Shown here piece by piece: positions 56,131 through 64,000 of a stretch of 64,000 bases of DNA (position 1 is the first letter of the stretch; each line of letters starts with the position of its first letter). The notes under the pieces are model-generated. The model ran no database searches, was not told the origin of the DNA, and worked only from the letters and a program-made list of their open reading frames with translations. The stretch lies in NCBI RefSeq assembly GCF_003390325.1, contig NZ_QUOK01000005.1, positions 124,001 to 188,000 of the forward strand, read 5' to 3'. Origin of the DNA: Rhodohalobacter sp. SW132. Lineage in GTDB: Bacteria > Bacteroidota > Rhodothermia > Balneolales > Balneolaceae. The translations under genes were made by a program, and so were the position numbers.

Positions 56131-56628
56131 ATGCAGAACAACATCAAACCATCAAAATCGCACCCCAGTATTGGTTCACATACCTCAACTATGGAGTCCA
56201 AAAAACGGATTGGTCTGATAGCGCACGATTATCGAAAACTTGATCTGCTCGACTGGGCCGAGTACAACAGTGACATCCTGAAAAAACATGAGCTGTTTGG
56301 TACCGGTACTACCGGCGGTTTGATACAGGAGAAAATCGGGCTCCCGGTTCACCGGTTTAAAAGTGGTCCGCTCGGGGGTGACCTTCAGATCGGGGCGGCA
56401 ATCGCTGAGGGAAAGCTGGATCTGCTGATATTTTTCTGGGATCCTCTCCAGGCACAGCCGCACGATGTTGATGTAAAAGCCCTGCTCCGAATGGCAATCG
56501 TCTATAACATTCCGCTTGCCTGTGACCGCTCCTCGGCTGACTTTTTAATCACTTCCCCACTGATGGATGAACCGTATGAACGTTATTTGGTGGATTATGG
56601 GGATAGGCTCAGCAATGAGAATAAATAG
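56131..56628 (+). CDS. mgsA: Methylglyoxal synthase
   Basis: An enzyme converting dihydroxyacetone phosphate to methylglyoxal, a bypass of lower glycolysis under phosphate limitation. ATG 56131 gives 165 residues; ATG 56191 (145 residues) fits better to Bacillus-type lengths and is also possible. The frame opens upstream only with a TTG at 56083. Signatures: [72 protein letters not shown], including the catalytic Asp and His of WDPL and PHD. Confidence 0.94.
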   Translation: MQNNIKPSKSHPSIGSHTSTMESKKRIGLIAHDYRKLDLLDWAEYNSDILKKHELFGTGTTGGLIQEKIGLPVHRFKSGPLGGDLQIGAAIAEGKLDLLIFFWDPLQAQPHDVDVKALLRMAIVYNIPLACDRSSADFLITSPLMDEPYERYLVDYGDRLSNENK

Positions 56629-57320
56629 ATAACTCTACATTAATACAATTGTCACGGATTTGAACAGACACCAATGAGTACTTACTGTTGCGGGAACAAG
56701 CCGCAGGGAAAATGGATTCACTCATTTTTTTAGGAGAGCAGTCGGCCAACGGAAAAATCCCTTACCTAACAGTCAAGAGATACCGAATTGGAGTCAAACA
56801 TGACGTAATTGATGAGACATCTTCGTTTTGAACAGTCTCAGAATATTTAAAAAACTATGTTGAAAACTACTTTTATGAGAATGTATTTAGAGAATCAATT
56901 CTAAACTTTAGCTATCGTTAACTGCAGGTCATTTTAATTTATACCTAAATATTAATTCCAGCAGCCCATTTCTTCATCCTAATACTCAAGACTGTGCCTT
57001 TCTTTTTGACAATTATCTCCAGAAATAATTTTTTTTACTCGTCTTAGTATTTAATAGATAAATCATATCACTAATTAAAGCTAAATTATTTAATTAATTT
57101 AGCTTTAATTTTAAAAATATTAATAAACATTCAAAGAAAAGGGCTTCCCTTTTGATTAGAAATTAATTTATTTAGGTAAAAAAGAATTTATTTATATTTA
57201 ATTAATTAAAATTTTCAATTTTGAATTAATTTATTTGTTGAAATTGTCAATTTTAATGATTTGATTAGCCTGTCGTTGCTTGATATTTAATTTTGTTAAT
57301 CAAATCTAAAATTGCTCAAT
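56629..57320. other. AT-rich upstream region of the SusCD operon
   Basis: About 690 bases with no gene-like frame. The second half is very AT-rich with repeated TTAATTAA and TTTATTTA. It contains the hairpin at 57073-57110 and a possible -7 element (TAATTTTG, 57288-57295) 25 bases before the susC start. A TTTG sits 24 bases upstream of it (57260), somewhat farther than the usual 19-21. This is the likely control region of the following genes. Confidence 0.5.
57073..57110. promoter_or_regulatory. 16-bp perfect inverted repeat upstream of susC
   Basis: AATTAAAGCTAAATTA (57073-57088) and its perfect complement (57095-57110) with a 6-nt spacer. It lies about 210 bases before the susC start and about 180 bases before the candidate -7 element. 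It could be an operator, or a terminator for transcription from upstream; a short T-rich but mixed run follows. The surrounding AT content raises the chance of such palindromes, though 16 perfect pairs are notable. Confidence 0.45.
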
Positions 57321-60179
57321 ATGAAGAAAAGCTACACTTACCTTAATTGGTGTTTCGTGTTTTTGACACTATTCTTCTTAAACACCACTTTCAATACAAC
57401 AGCATTCGCACAAAATGCCACACTAACCGGGCAAGTAATCGATAGGCAAACTGGTGAAAGCTTACCCGCTGCAAATGTTATAATCGAAGAATTACAACGT
57501 GGAACAGCTACTGACATGGATGGTGAGTACACGATTGAAAACATTGAACCGGGCACATATACTGTTATTGCAAATTTCATTGGTTACCGCGCATCAGAGC
57601 AGACTGTAGAGTTATCTGCTGACGAAGTATTACAGCTGGACTTTGAGTTGCAATCTGATATGATTGGTTTAGATCAGGTTGTGGTAACTGGGCAAGCAGG
57701 TATGACCAGGCAACGCGAAATTGGCAGTTCTGTTGGTAGAATTCAGGCTGAAAACTTGATCGGAAGTACCAGTAATGTAGAAAGTATGATTCAGGGACAG
57801 GTCGCTGGGGTAAATATCATGCAAACTGCCGGCTCTTCAGGTGCAGGTGGTCAAATACGGATCAGAGGTAATGTCAGTGTGAGTATGAGTAATCAGCCTT
57901 TGATTTACATAGACGGTATTCGATTGCGTAGTGAACCATATCCTAACAATGTTCCTCCAGTAGGATTTGCCGGACGAGGAGCGAATGTACAATCCACCCC
58001 AATCAATGACATTATTCCTGCAGATATTGAAAATGTTGAAATCATTAAAGGAGCTGCTGCTACTACTCTATACGGTTCTGAAGCTGCTGCAGGTGTGATT
58101 CAAATATTTACTAAAATGGGTTCCAATATTGACCGGCCTATCTGGCATGCAGAAGTTGAACAGGGTGCTAATTTCATGAGACCTTTTGGAACTGATGAAG
58201 TGCCATATATTTTTTTAGATCCCTGGCTGAGAACCGGGCATTCACAGAGATATTCTATGTCGGTGAGGGGCGGAGATGACAGAGTTCAATACTATGTCTC
58301 AGGTAATTTTTCAGATAGTGAGGGTGTTTTACCAAACGACACTGAGGATAAATATGCACTCAGGGCAAACTTCAGATCACAGTTAGCCGAGAATCTTTAC
58401 CTTAGAGTAAATAGCGCGTATACACGGCATGCCATTATAAATACTGCATCTGGTAATAATGCCCAGGGTTTAACTCTAAATGCCTACAGACAGGATCAAA
58501 ACTATATCGGTTCGAGCCGAATAGAGGATATAGATCAATTTCTGGATTACGATATCCAGACAAATAACAATCGGTTTATGGTTGGAGGCACTTTGAATTA
58601 CCAACAGGCTTCTAATTTGGACCATGATTTTACTGTTGGTTATGATTATGCTGATAGCGACCTGTTTCAGCAAAGACCTGTTGGATTTCCAGGAGCTACA
58701 CAAGGAATCCGCTCCAACCAACGATGGAATTACACTACACTCACTTTAGACTATACCGGTACTTATAATTGGAGAATAAATCCAGATTTACGATTTAATT
58801 TTGCTTGGGGTGGTGAAACCGTTCAGACTCGTGAAGCATCCGTTACCGGGCATGCCGAAGAGTTTCCCGGACCTGGTGAACCGACGCTCACAAGCGGTGC
58901 TCGAACACTGAGTTTTGAAGACCGGATTCGGATCATCACTGGCGGCTTTTTCGGCCAGTCGGTTATCGACTTCAAAGACAGATACTTTTTGACTCTGGGA
59001 TTAAGAGTCGATGGAAACAGTGCATTTGGTGAAGATTTAGGACTTCAGCCTTATCCCAAGGTGAGTTTTTCCTACGTTCTGTCTGATGAAAGCTTTTGGG
59101 ACAACAGTCTTGGTACACTCCGCCTTAGAGCCGCATATGGACATGCTGGCCGCGCCCCGGGAGCATTTGACGCTGTCCGTACCTGGTCTCCTGTTGGGTG
59201 GGGTGAACGTGTTGCATACCGGGCAGCAAATGTTGGGAATCCCGATTTAGGCCCTGAAAGAACCAAGGAAACTGAATTTGGAATAGATCTTTCTACATTC
59301 AATGACCGGTTAAATATTGATTTTACATACTACTACCAAAACACTACAGATGCACTATTCAATGTACGGCAAATACCTTCTCAGGGATTTTTATCAAGCC
59401 AGCTTGAAAATATTGGCGAATTGGAAAATCAGGGTATTGAGCTGACTATTAATGGTAAAATTGTCGAACGAAGCAACTTTGGATGGAATGTCGGTTTAAA
59501 TTTAGCGACTAACCAAAGCAAAGTACTTGATTTAGGAGAGGCTGCTAACTTCAGCCTGGATGGAAATCATGGCTGGATTGTTGAAGGTCAGCCTGTGCCT
59601 GTTATCAGGGGTGATAGAATTACAAATCCTAATGAAATTGGTGAGCCTAATTTAGAAGAAAATTACCATTACGGGCCAAACGAACCTACGCATATTATTG
59701 GCATAAGCACTTCATTTGATCTGCCTTACGGAATCACTCTTAGCGCAAGAGGAGAATATCAGGGTGGGCACTACATCTATGATGGTGCATCTCTCAATAC
59801 TCTCGCCCGCGGTGTTCAGTTCCCCACCTGTTTCGACGCATTCGACCTCATTAATGCCGGGCAATCAGATCAGTTAACTGCACTTGACAGATCACGATGT
59901 ATCCCCACCAACGTAAGGTCTGATTGGTTTATTTATCCGGCAGACTTCTTCAAGCTTCGTGAACTATCACTCAGAATCCCACTGCCTATTGACCTGGGGC
60001 CTCACGGATCATCTACGTTTACTGTTACAGGAAGAAATTTATGGACTTGGAAAAACTCTGAATTCCCAATTTTTGATCCTGAGATTACGTGGAGAGGTGC
60101 TGGTGATGCCACACGTCAGATTTTTGAGCATATCCCTCCGGCAGCATCACTGACTGGAACTTTAAGGGTTACATTTTAA
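57321..60179 (+). CDS. SusC/RagA-type TonB-dependent outer-membrane receptor
   Basis: A 952-residue receptor that imports oligomers across the outer membrane with TonB energy. ATG 57321 was preferred to a TTG at 57312. After the signal peptide (ending TAFAQ) comes a carboxypeptidase-like regulatory domain (about 32-115; GQVIDRQTGESLPAANVII, GEYTIENIEPGTYTVIANFIGY). A TonB-box-like LDQVVVTG leads to the plug (VESMIQGQVAGVNIMQTAGSSG-x-IRIRGN, YIDGIRLR, VEIIKGAAATTLYGSEAAAGVIQI), then the 22-strand barrel ending SLTGTLRVTF. A TAATG overlap couples it to the SusD gene. Confidence 0.96.
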   Translation: MKKSYTYLNWCFVFLTLFFLNTTFNTTAFAQNATLTGQVIDRQTGESLPAANVIIEELQRGTATDMDGEYTIENIEPGTYTVIANFIGYRASEQTVELSADEVLQLDFELQSDMIGLDQVVVTGQAGMTRQREIGSSVGRIQAENLIGSTSNVESMIQGQVAGVNIMQTAGSSGAGGQIRIRGNVSVSMSNQPLIYIDGIRLRSEPYPNNVPPVGFAGRGANVQSTPINDIIPADIENVEIIKGAAATTLYGSEAAAGVIQIFTKMGSNIDRPIWHAEVEQGANFMRPFGTDEVPYIFLDPWLRTGHSQRYSMSVRGGDDRVQYYVSGNFSDSEGVLPNDTEDKYALRANFRSQLAENLYLRVNSAYTRHAIINTASGNNAQGLTLNAYRQDQNYIGSSRIEDIDQFLDYDIQTNNNRFMVGGTLNYQQASNLDHDFTVGYDYADSDLFQQRPVGFPGATQGIRSNQRWNYTTLTLDYTGTYNWRINPDLRFNFAWGGETVQTREASVTGHAEEFPGPGEPTLTSGARTLSFEDRIRIITGGFFGQSVIDFKDRYFLTLGLRVDGNSAFGEDLGLQPYPKVSFSYVLSDESFWDNSLGTLRLRAAYGHAGRAPGAFDAVRTWSPVGWGERVAYRAANVGNPDLGPERTKETEFGIDLSTFNDRLNIDFTYYYQNTTDALFNVRQIPSQGFLSSQLENIGELENQGIELTINGKIVERSNFGWNVGLNLATNQSKVLDLGEAANFSLDGNHGWIVEGQPVPVIRGDRITNPNEIGEPNLEENYHYGPNEPTHIIGISTSFDLPYGITLSARGEYQGGHYIYDGASLNTLARGVQFPTCFDAFDLINAGQSDQLTALDRSRCIPTNVRSDWFIYPADFFKLRELSLRIPLPIDLGPHGSSTFTVTGRNLWTWKNSEFPIFDPEITWRGAGDATRQIFEHIPPAASLTGTLRVTF

Positions 60180-61516
60180 TGAAGTCAATCAAATTTAATT
60201 TATACGGTAATACAATGAAAAAAATACAGCCTAAACCTAAATTTAATTGGTATTGGAACCGCATAATCAGTGTTGGACTATTGGTCTGTTTTATTACCAT
60301 TTTAACAGCCTGTGATTTTGAGGTTACGAACCCCGGCCCTGTTCAGGATGAATTCCTGAATGAACCCGGTGCACGGCAAGCCATCGTAAATGGTATTGCC
60401 AGAGATCTATCGGATGCACTCAACTGGGTAGGTTTTAGAAGTGCAGCAGTAACCCGGGAAATTCACCCCTCAGGATCTACCTTCTCTTATGGTATATCTC
60501 CAAGAGCACAGGTCGGTTTGCTGCCCGATGATGAAACCGATACCTATTGGGATTTTTCTCAACGTTCACGGTGGACTGCCAGTCACGCTATAGAACGCTT
60601 ACAAGAAACTATGGAACAAGAAGAGTTCAACAGTTCAGAGCTTGTTGCCCAAGCTTATTTATGGCAGGGCTATGCAAATAGGCTATTGGGAGAAAATTTC
60701 TGCCGTGCTGTAATTGACGGTGGTGAACCAGAAAATTACCAGGCTTTTTTAAATCACGCTGATGAAGCTTTTACGAATGCAATTTCATCTGCACAGGCTG
60801 TGGGCGACCCCGATATTGAACTTGCCGCTCTTGCTGGCAGGGCATCTGTAAGAAGATATTTGGGTGACTTTCCAGGTGCCGTGGCAGATGCTGAACAGAT
60901 TCCATTCGAGTTTGTCTTCGAGATGCCATATAACCAGGTCGAACAGGATCAACACAACAGAATTTTTGAATCCTCAGCTGACAACCCATACAGAGCACAT
61001 ACCGTTTGGCAAACGTACTATGAAGAATACTTTGAAGAATTCAATGACCCACGAACTCCCTGGGGATTTGACCCGGACAGACCAGTAGGAGACGCTGCTG
61101 TTGGAAACCTTGGAAATGTGCCCTGGTATTTTCAACTGAAATATGACAGCCCCGATGATCCAATAAAATTATCATCCGGTAGAGAAATGGTACTAATCGA
61201 AGCAGAAGCTGAATTATCTTCTGGAAACTGGGCAGACGCTATGACACTAATCAATAGCTTGCGAAATGATGTAGGTGTTGATGAATGGGTTGCTGCTAAC
61301 GAAACTGAAGCGTGGACCTACCTGAAAAGAGAACGAGGTATTGAACTTTGGCTCGAAGCAAGACGCCTGGGTGATTTGAGGTTATGGGACGAGAATAATA
61401 CACCGGGGGAACTTCACCCATTGGAGGCTCAAGGAGGAGAGTTACCACTGAGCAGTGATAGAAGTCTGTGCTTCCCTATACCTGAATCAGAACTGGATAC
61501 GAATCCAAATATTTAA
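60179..61516 (+). CDS. SusD/RagB-family outer-membrane lipoprotein
   Basis: A 445-residue surface lipoprotein that acts as the lid over SusC. The start ATG overlaps the SusC stop; an internal ATG at 60215 would give a shorter, more usual signal with the same lipobox (ILTAC, Cys45 from the first start). TPR-like helical segments are present (LVAQAYLWQGYANRLLGENFC; ALAGRASVRRYLGDFPGAVADA). The C-terminal family motif is clear: REMVLIEAEAELSSGNWADAM, then LKRERGIELWLEARRLGDLRLW and LPLSSDRSLCFPIPESE. It completes the SusCD pair. Confidence 0.95.
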   Translation: MKSIKFNLYGNTMKKIQPKPKFNWYWNRIISVGLLVCFITILTACDFEVTNPGPVQDEFLNEPGARQAIVNGIARDLSDALNWVGFRSAAVTREIHPSGSTFSYGISPRAQVGLLPDDETDTYWDFSQRSRWTASHAIERLQETMEQEEFNSSELVAQAYLWQGYANRLLGENFCRAVIDGGEPENYQAFLNHADEAFTNAISSAQAVGDPDIELAALAGRASVRRYLGDFPGAVADAEQIPFEFVFEMPYNQVEQDQHNRIFESSADNPYRAHTVWQTYYEEYFEEFNDPRTPWGFDPDRPVGDAAVGNLGNVPWYFQLKYDSPDDPIKLSSGREMVLIEAEAELSSGNWADAMTLINSLRNDVGVDEWVAANETEAWTYLKRERGIELWLEARRLGDLRLWDENNTPGELHPLEAQGGELPLSSDRSLCFPIPESELDTNPNI

Positions 61517-61586
61517 AAAATTTATTGTGTGACATCCCTTTTTTTAAACAACTGATGTTTTAACTAACAATCTATTTTAAACCACC

Positions 61587-64000
61587 ATGACTATAACACA
61601 TACAAATCTTAGAGCCCGGATTCTGCTGCTATTGTCGATTTTGTACCTGGCTGCATCTAGCCTTTCAGCCCAGAACATACCTGAACCGGCAGACATCATC
61701 GGCTTCGATCCTGGAACTGATTACAAACTGGCGGATTACGTACAACTGGAAGAGTATTACAAAGCTGTTTCAGCTGCCAGCGACAGGATTATTATGGAAG
61801 AGATAGGAAGCACGCATCACAACAATACACTTTGGCTTTTGACGATTTCAAGTCCCGAAAATTTAGCTAACCTGGATCACTATCGTGATATAAGCAAAAG
61901 TCTTGCACTCGCAAAAGATCTCGATAATGATGAAGCTAAAGAGTTAGCACGAGAAGGAAAAGCTGTAGTCTGGATCGATAGCGGACTCCATTCCCCCGAG
62001 CTGGCACATGGGCAACATAATCCGGCTTTTGTATATCATATGGCAACAGATCAATCTGAAGAGACCCTTGAAATGCTTGACGAAGTTATACTTCTGAACA
62101 TGCCAATGATGAATCCGGACGGTCATGAAATCGTGGTAGACTGGTATAGAGAACAGAGGGATACAGAGTTTGAACTTACATCTCCGCCCGTTGTCTATCA
62201 TGAGTACATTGGTCATGATAACAACCGCGATTGGTATATGCTTTTGCAGAATGAATCTCAGGCTGTAGCTAAGGTTCTATACGAGAGCTGGTATCCACAG
62301 ATCGTACTGAATCATCACCAGATGGGTGAGATGCCCCCAAGAATGTTTATTCCACCTTTTGATGACCCGGTGAATCCAAATATCCCTGCTTTAGCTGTCA
62401 GAGGCACTAATCTTGTTGGCGAACACATGGCAAACAGGTTTGCTTCAGAAGATAAACCCGGAATTATACAAGGGATTACATTTAATATGTGGTGGAACGG
62501 AGGAATGCGAACTGTCCCGTATTTTCATAACATGGTTGGAATTTTAACAGAATCTACCCACCGCTCACCAGTGCCCAAGTATTGGGATGAAGAAGATATA
62601 CCAGATACAATCGTTCGAGGCAGCAATGTGATTCCAATGAAAGAACCCAGCATTTTTTATCCCGATCCCTGGGAGGGTGGCTGGACTTCCCTTGGTGAAA
62701 TGGTAGAATATCACACAACAGCTTCTCTTGGTGTGATGGATATAGCCGCCAAACGAAAGTACGACTGGCTCTATAATATTTACCTGATGGGGCGAAATGC
62801 GATTGAACTTGGACAAAGTCAGTCGCCATACGCTTATATCATACCCCCGGATCAATGGGATGCTCCCGAAGCGATCGAGATGCTGAAAGTTTTAAAAAGA
62901 GGAGGAATCGAAATAAGTAAAACAACCGCTTCAACTTCTTATAACGGTGAATCATTACCCGAAGGAAGCTACATTATTTATACATCTCAGGCTTTCAGAC
63001 CCCACCTGATCGATTTAATGGAGCCTCAATCGTATCCAGACAGGCGTCTATACCCTGATGGCCCTCCCGAACCACCTTATGATATGGCAGGCTGGACACT
63101 GCCCCTGCAGATGGGTGTAACTGTTGTTCGTATTGAAGAATCTATAGATGTGGATAGTGAAGTTGTGGAACAAATCGATCCTTTTGAAGCAAATCTTGAT
63201 GGAAACAGCTCATATGGATTTTTGATACCGTCAAACTCCAATATGTCTGCTAAAGTTGTTAATAGTTTGATAAACGATCACACGATCTATCGAACCGCTG
63301 AAGACTTTACTTATCAAGGTTCTACCTATCAGGCAGGTTCTTTTATCATTGAAAGTAATGGCAACAGTTCTGAAACTGCTATGCAAAATCATGCCAGTGA
63401 TCTTGGATTATCGATGACAGGGTTAGGTCAAACACCAAATGTGGAAAAAAAGGAACTGAATACGCCAAATATTGCAATGTATCAATCATGGACGGCAAAT
63501 ATCGATGAGGGATGGACCCGTTGGGTATTTGATAATTATGGATTCAGTTACACAACTCTCAGAGACCAAGACGTACGCACTAATGATTTGTCTGAATATG
63601 ATATTATTATTCTACCGGCACAAGAGCCCGGCTCAATACTTTCAGGGAATGACCCGGGATCTATGCCTGAACAATACGTGGGTGGATTGGGTTTAGAGGG
63701 CGCAATAAACCTGAAGAGGTATGCAGAAGGTGGAGGAACAATATTAGGTTGGGATGGCGCCACTGATTTCTTAATCAATAATTTTGGATTGCCAGTCCGT
63801 AACCATCTTCTGAATGTTGCTCGTGATGATTTTTTTATCCCGGGATCTATCGTCAAATTAACCTCAGACAATACTCACCCCATCGCTTATGGCATGCAGG
63901 ATGAACATGGCGCATTTTTTGTAACCAGAAGGGGGAGTCAAAGCAGATCATTTACAATTATTGAACCCGCCGAAGCAGAAGATCGCCGTGGAGCTGAACC
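61587..64000 (+). CDS. M14-family zinc carboxypeptidase (3' end outside window)
   Basis: The frame opens at ATG 61587 and is unbroken to the window end (804 codons). It has a signal peptide (ending SLSAQ, about residue 29). Zinc ligands of M14 are visible: HSPE with His135 and Glu138, and NHH at 242-244; NPDG (176-179) is the usual family turn, and LTESTH near 317 may hold the catalytic Glu. The large C-terminal half (about 400 onwards, EYDIIILPAQE, GGGTILGWDGATDF) looks like a glutamine-amidotransferase-like fold often fused in this branch. It follows SusCD by 70 bases, so a secreted peptidase feeding the transporter is likely. Confidence 0.88.
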   Translation, partial: MTITHTNLRARILLLLSILYLAASSLSAQNIPEPADIIGFDPGTDYKLADYVQLEEYYKAVSAASDRIIMEEIGSTHHNNTLWLLTISSPENLANLDHYRDISKSLALAKDLDNDEAKELAREGKAVVWIDSGLHSPELAHGQHNPAFVYHMATDQSEETLEMLDEVILLNMPMMNPDGHEIVVDWYREQRDTEFELTSPPVVYHEYIGHDNNRDWYMLLQNESQAVAKVLYESWYPQIVLNHHQMGEMPPRMFIPPFDDPVNPNIPALAVRGTNLVGEHMANRFASEDKPGIIQGITFNMWWNGGMRTVPYFHNMVGILTESTHRSPVPKYWDEEDIPDTIVRGSNVIPMKEPSIFYPDPWEGGWTSLGEMVEYHTTASLGVMDIAAKRKYDWLYNIYLMGRNAIELGQSQSPYAYIIPPDQWDAPEAIEMLKVLKRGGIEISKTTASTSYNGESLPEGSYIIYTSQAFRPHLIDLMEPQSYPDRRLYPDGPPEPPYDMAGWTLPLQMGVTVVRIEESIDVDSEVVEQIDPFEANLDGNSSYGFLIPSNSNMSAKVVNSLINDHTIYRTAEDFTYQGSTYQAGSFIIESNGNSSETAMQNHASDLGLSMTGLGQTPNVEKKELNTPNIAMYQSWTANIDEGWTRWVFDNYGFSYTTLRDQDVRTNDLSEYDIIILPAQEPGSILSGNDPGSMPEQYVGGLGLEGAINLKRYAEGGGTILGWDGATDFLINNFGLPVRNHLLNVARDDFFIPGSIVKLTSDNTHPIAYGMQDEHGAFFVTRRGSQSRSFTIIEPAEAEDRRGAE

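Overview
The window looks like chromosomal DNA of a Gram-negative, Bacteroidota-related bacterium, most likely of the Balneolaceae/Rhodothermia type (inference). Pointers are tandem OmpH/Skp paralogs next to BamA, a SusC/SusD pair, LptC plus an OstA-like protein, many lipoproteins, 6-bladed beta-propeller lipoproteins, a DUF4837-type lipoprotein, a BTAD-TolB-TPR regulator, TAnnTTTG-like -7 elements and few Shine-Dalgarno sites. I saw no rRNA, tRNA, CRISPR array, prophage or transposase gene.

Layout. 1-4426 (+): 3' end of rnr, then a large secreted metallopeptidase-like/TolB-propeller/beta-barrel protein. 4721-9129 (-): a SnoaL-like lipoprotein and a copper-type block of a multicopper oxidase and two paralogous cupredoxins. 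A giant BTAD/TolB/TPR regulator diverges from it at 9244 (+). 12966-16977 (-): BBE-type FAD oxidase, a GH31-like lipoprotein that seems to lack the nucleophile motif, and an HU protein. 17172-21427 (+): AGCS symporter, upp, lptC and an OstA-like gene, the last three overlapping. 21597-24517: VOC protein, RNase HII, a 126-bp tandem palindromic repeat and a VWA protein. 24519-31764 (-): a BlaI/M56 two-gene regulator followed by a propeller lipoprotein, a DUF4837-type lipoprotein, and one broken and one intact propeller gene, with a further propeller remnant at 31939-32091. 32176-46459 (-): a secreted unknown, then a long envelope run (three ompH, bamA, uppS, ribH, PHP, S41 protease, LysM transglycosylase, nadE, amidohydrolase). 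46964-56628: NUDIX/pyrG, glycerophosphodiesterase, rlmB, NamZ-like muramidase, ndk, a class III adenylate cyclase and mgsA. 57321-64000 (+): SusC, SusD and a truncated M14 carboxypeptidase, a likely peptide uptake and degradation operon.

The main regulatory observation is in the 24.5-29 kb block. The blaI promoter and the promoter of the DUF4837-type gene each carry two TCTAC-N4-GTAGA-type boxes with centres exactly 20 bp apart. In both, the distal, perfect box covers a TAnnTTTG-like -7 element. This predicts a BlaI regulon that joins the M56 sensor operon to a cell-surface lipoprotein.

Non-coding repeats are prominent. A ~210-240 bp MITE-like element with terminal inverted repeats and a GC-rich internal hairpin occurs twice in opposite orientation (46.7 and 55.6 kb). 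A 204-bp inverted-repeat element separates two propeller genes (30.3 kb), and an isolated end-like sequence lies at 55.87 kb. A three-unit 126-bp repeat, with six identical 15-nt arms, lies between rnhB and the VWA gene.
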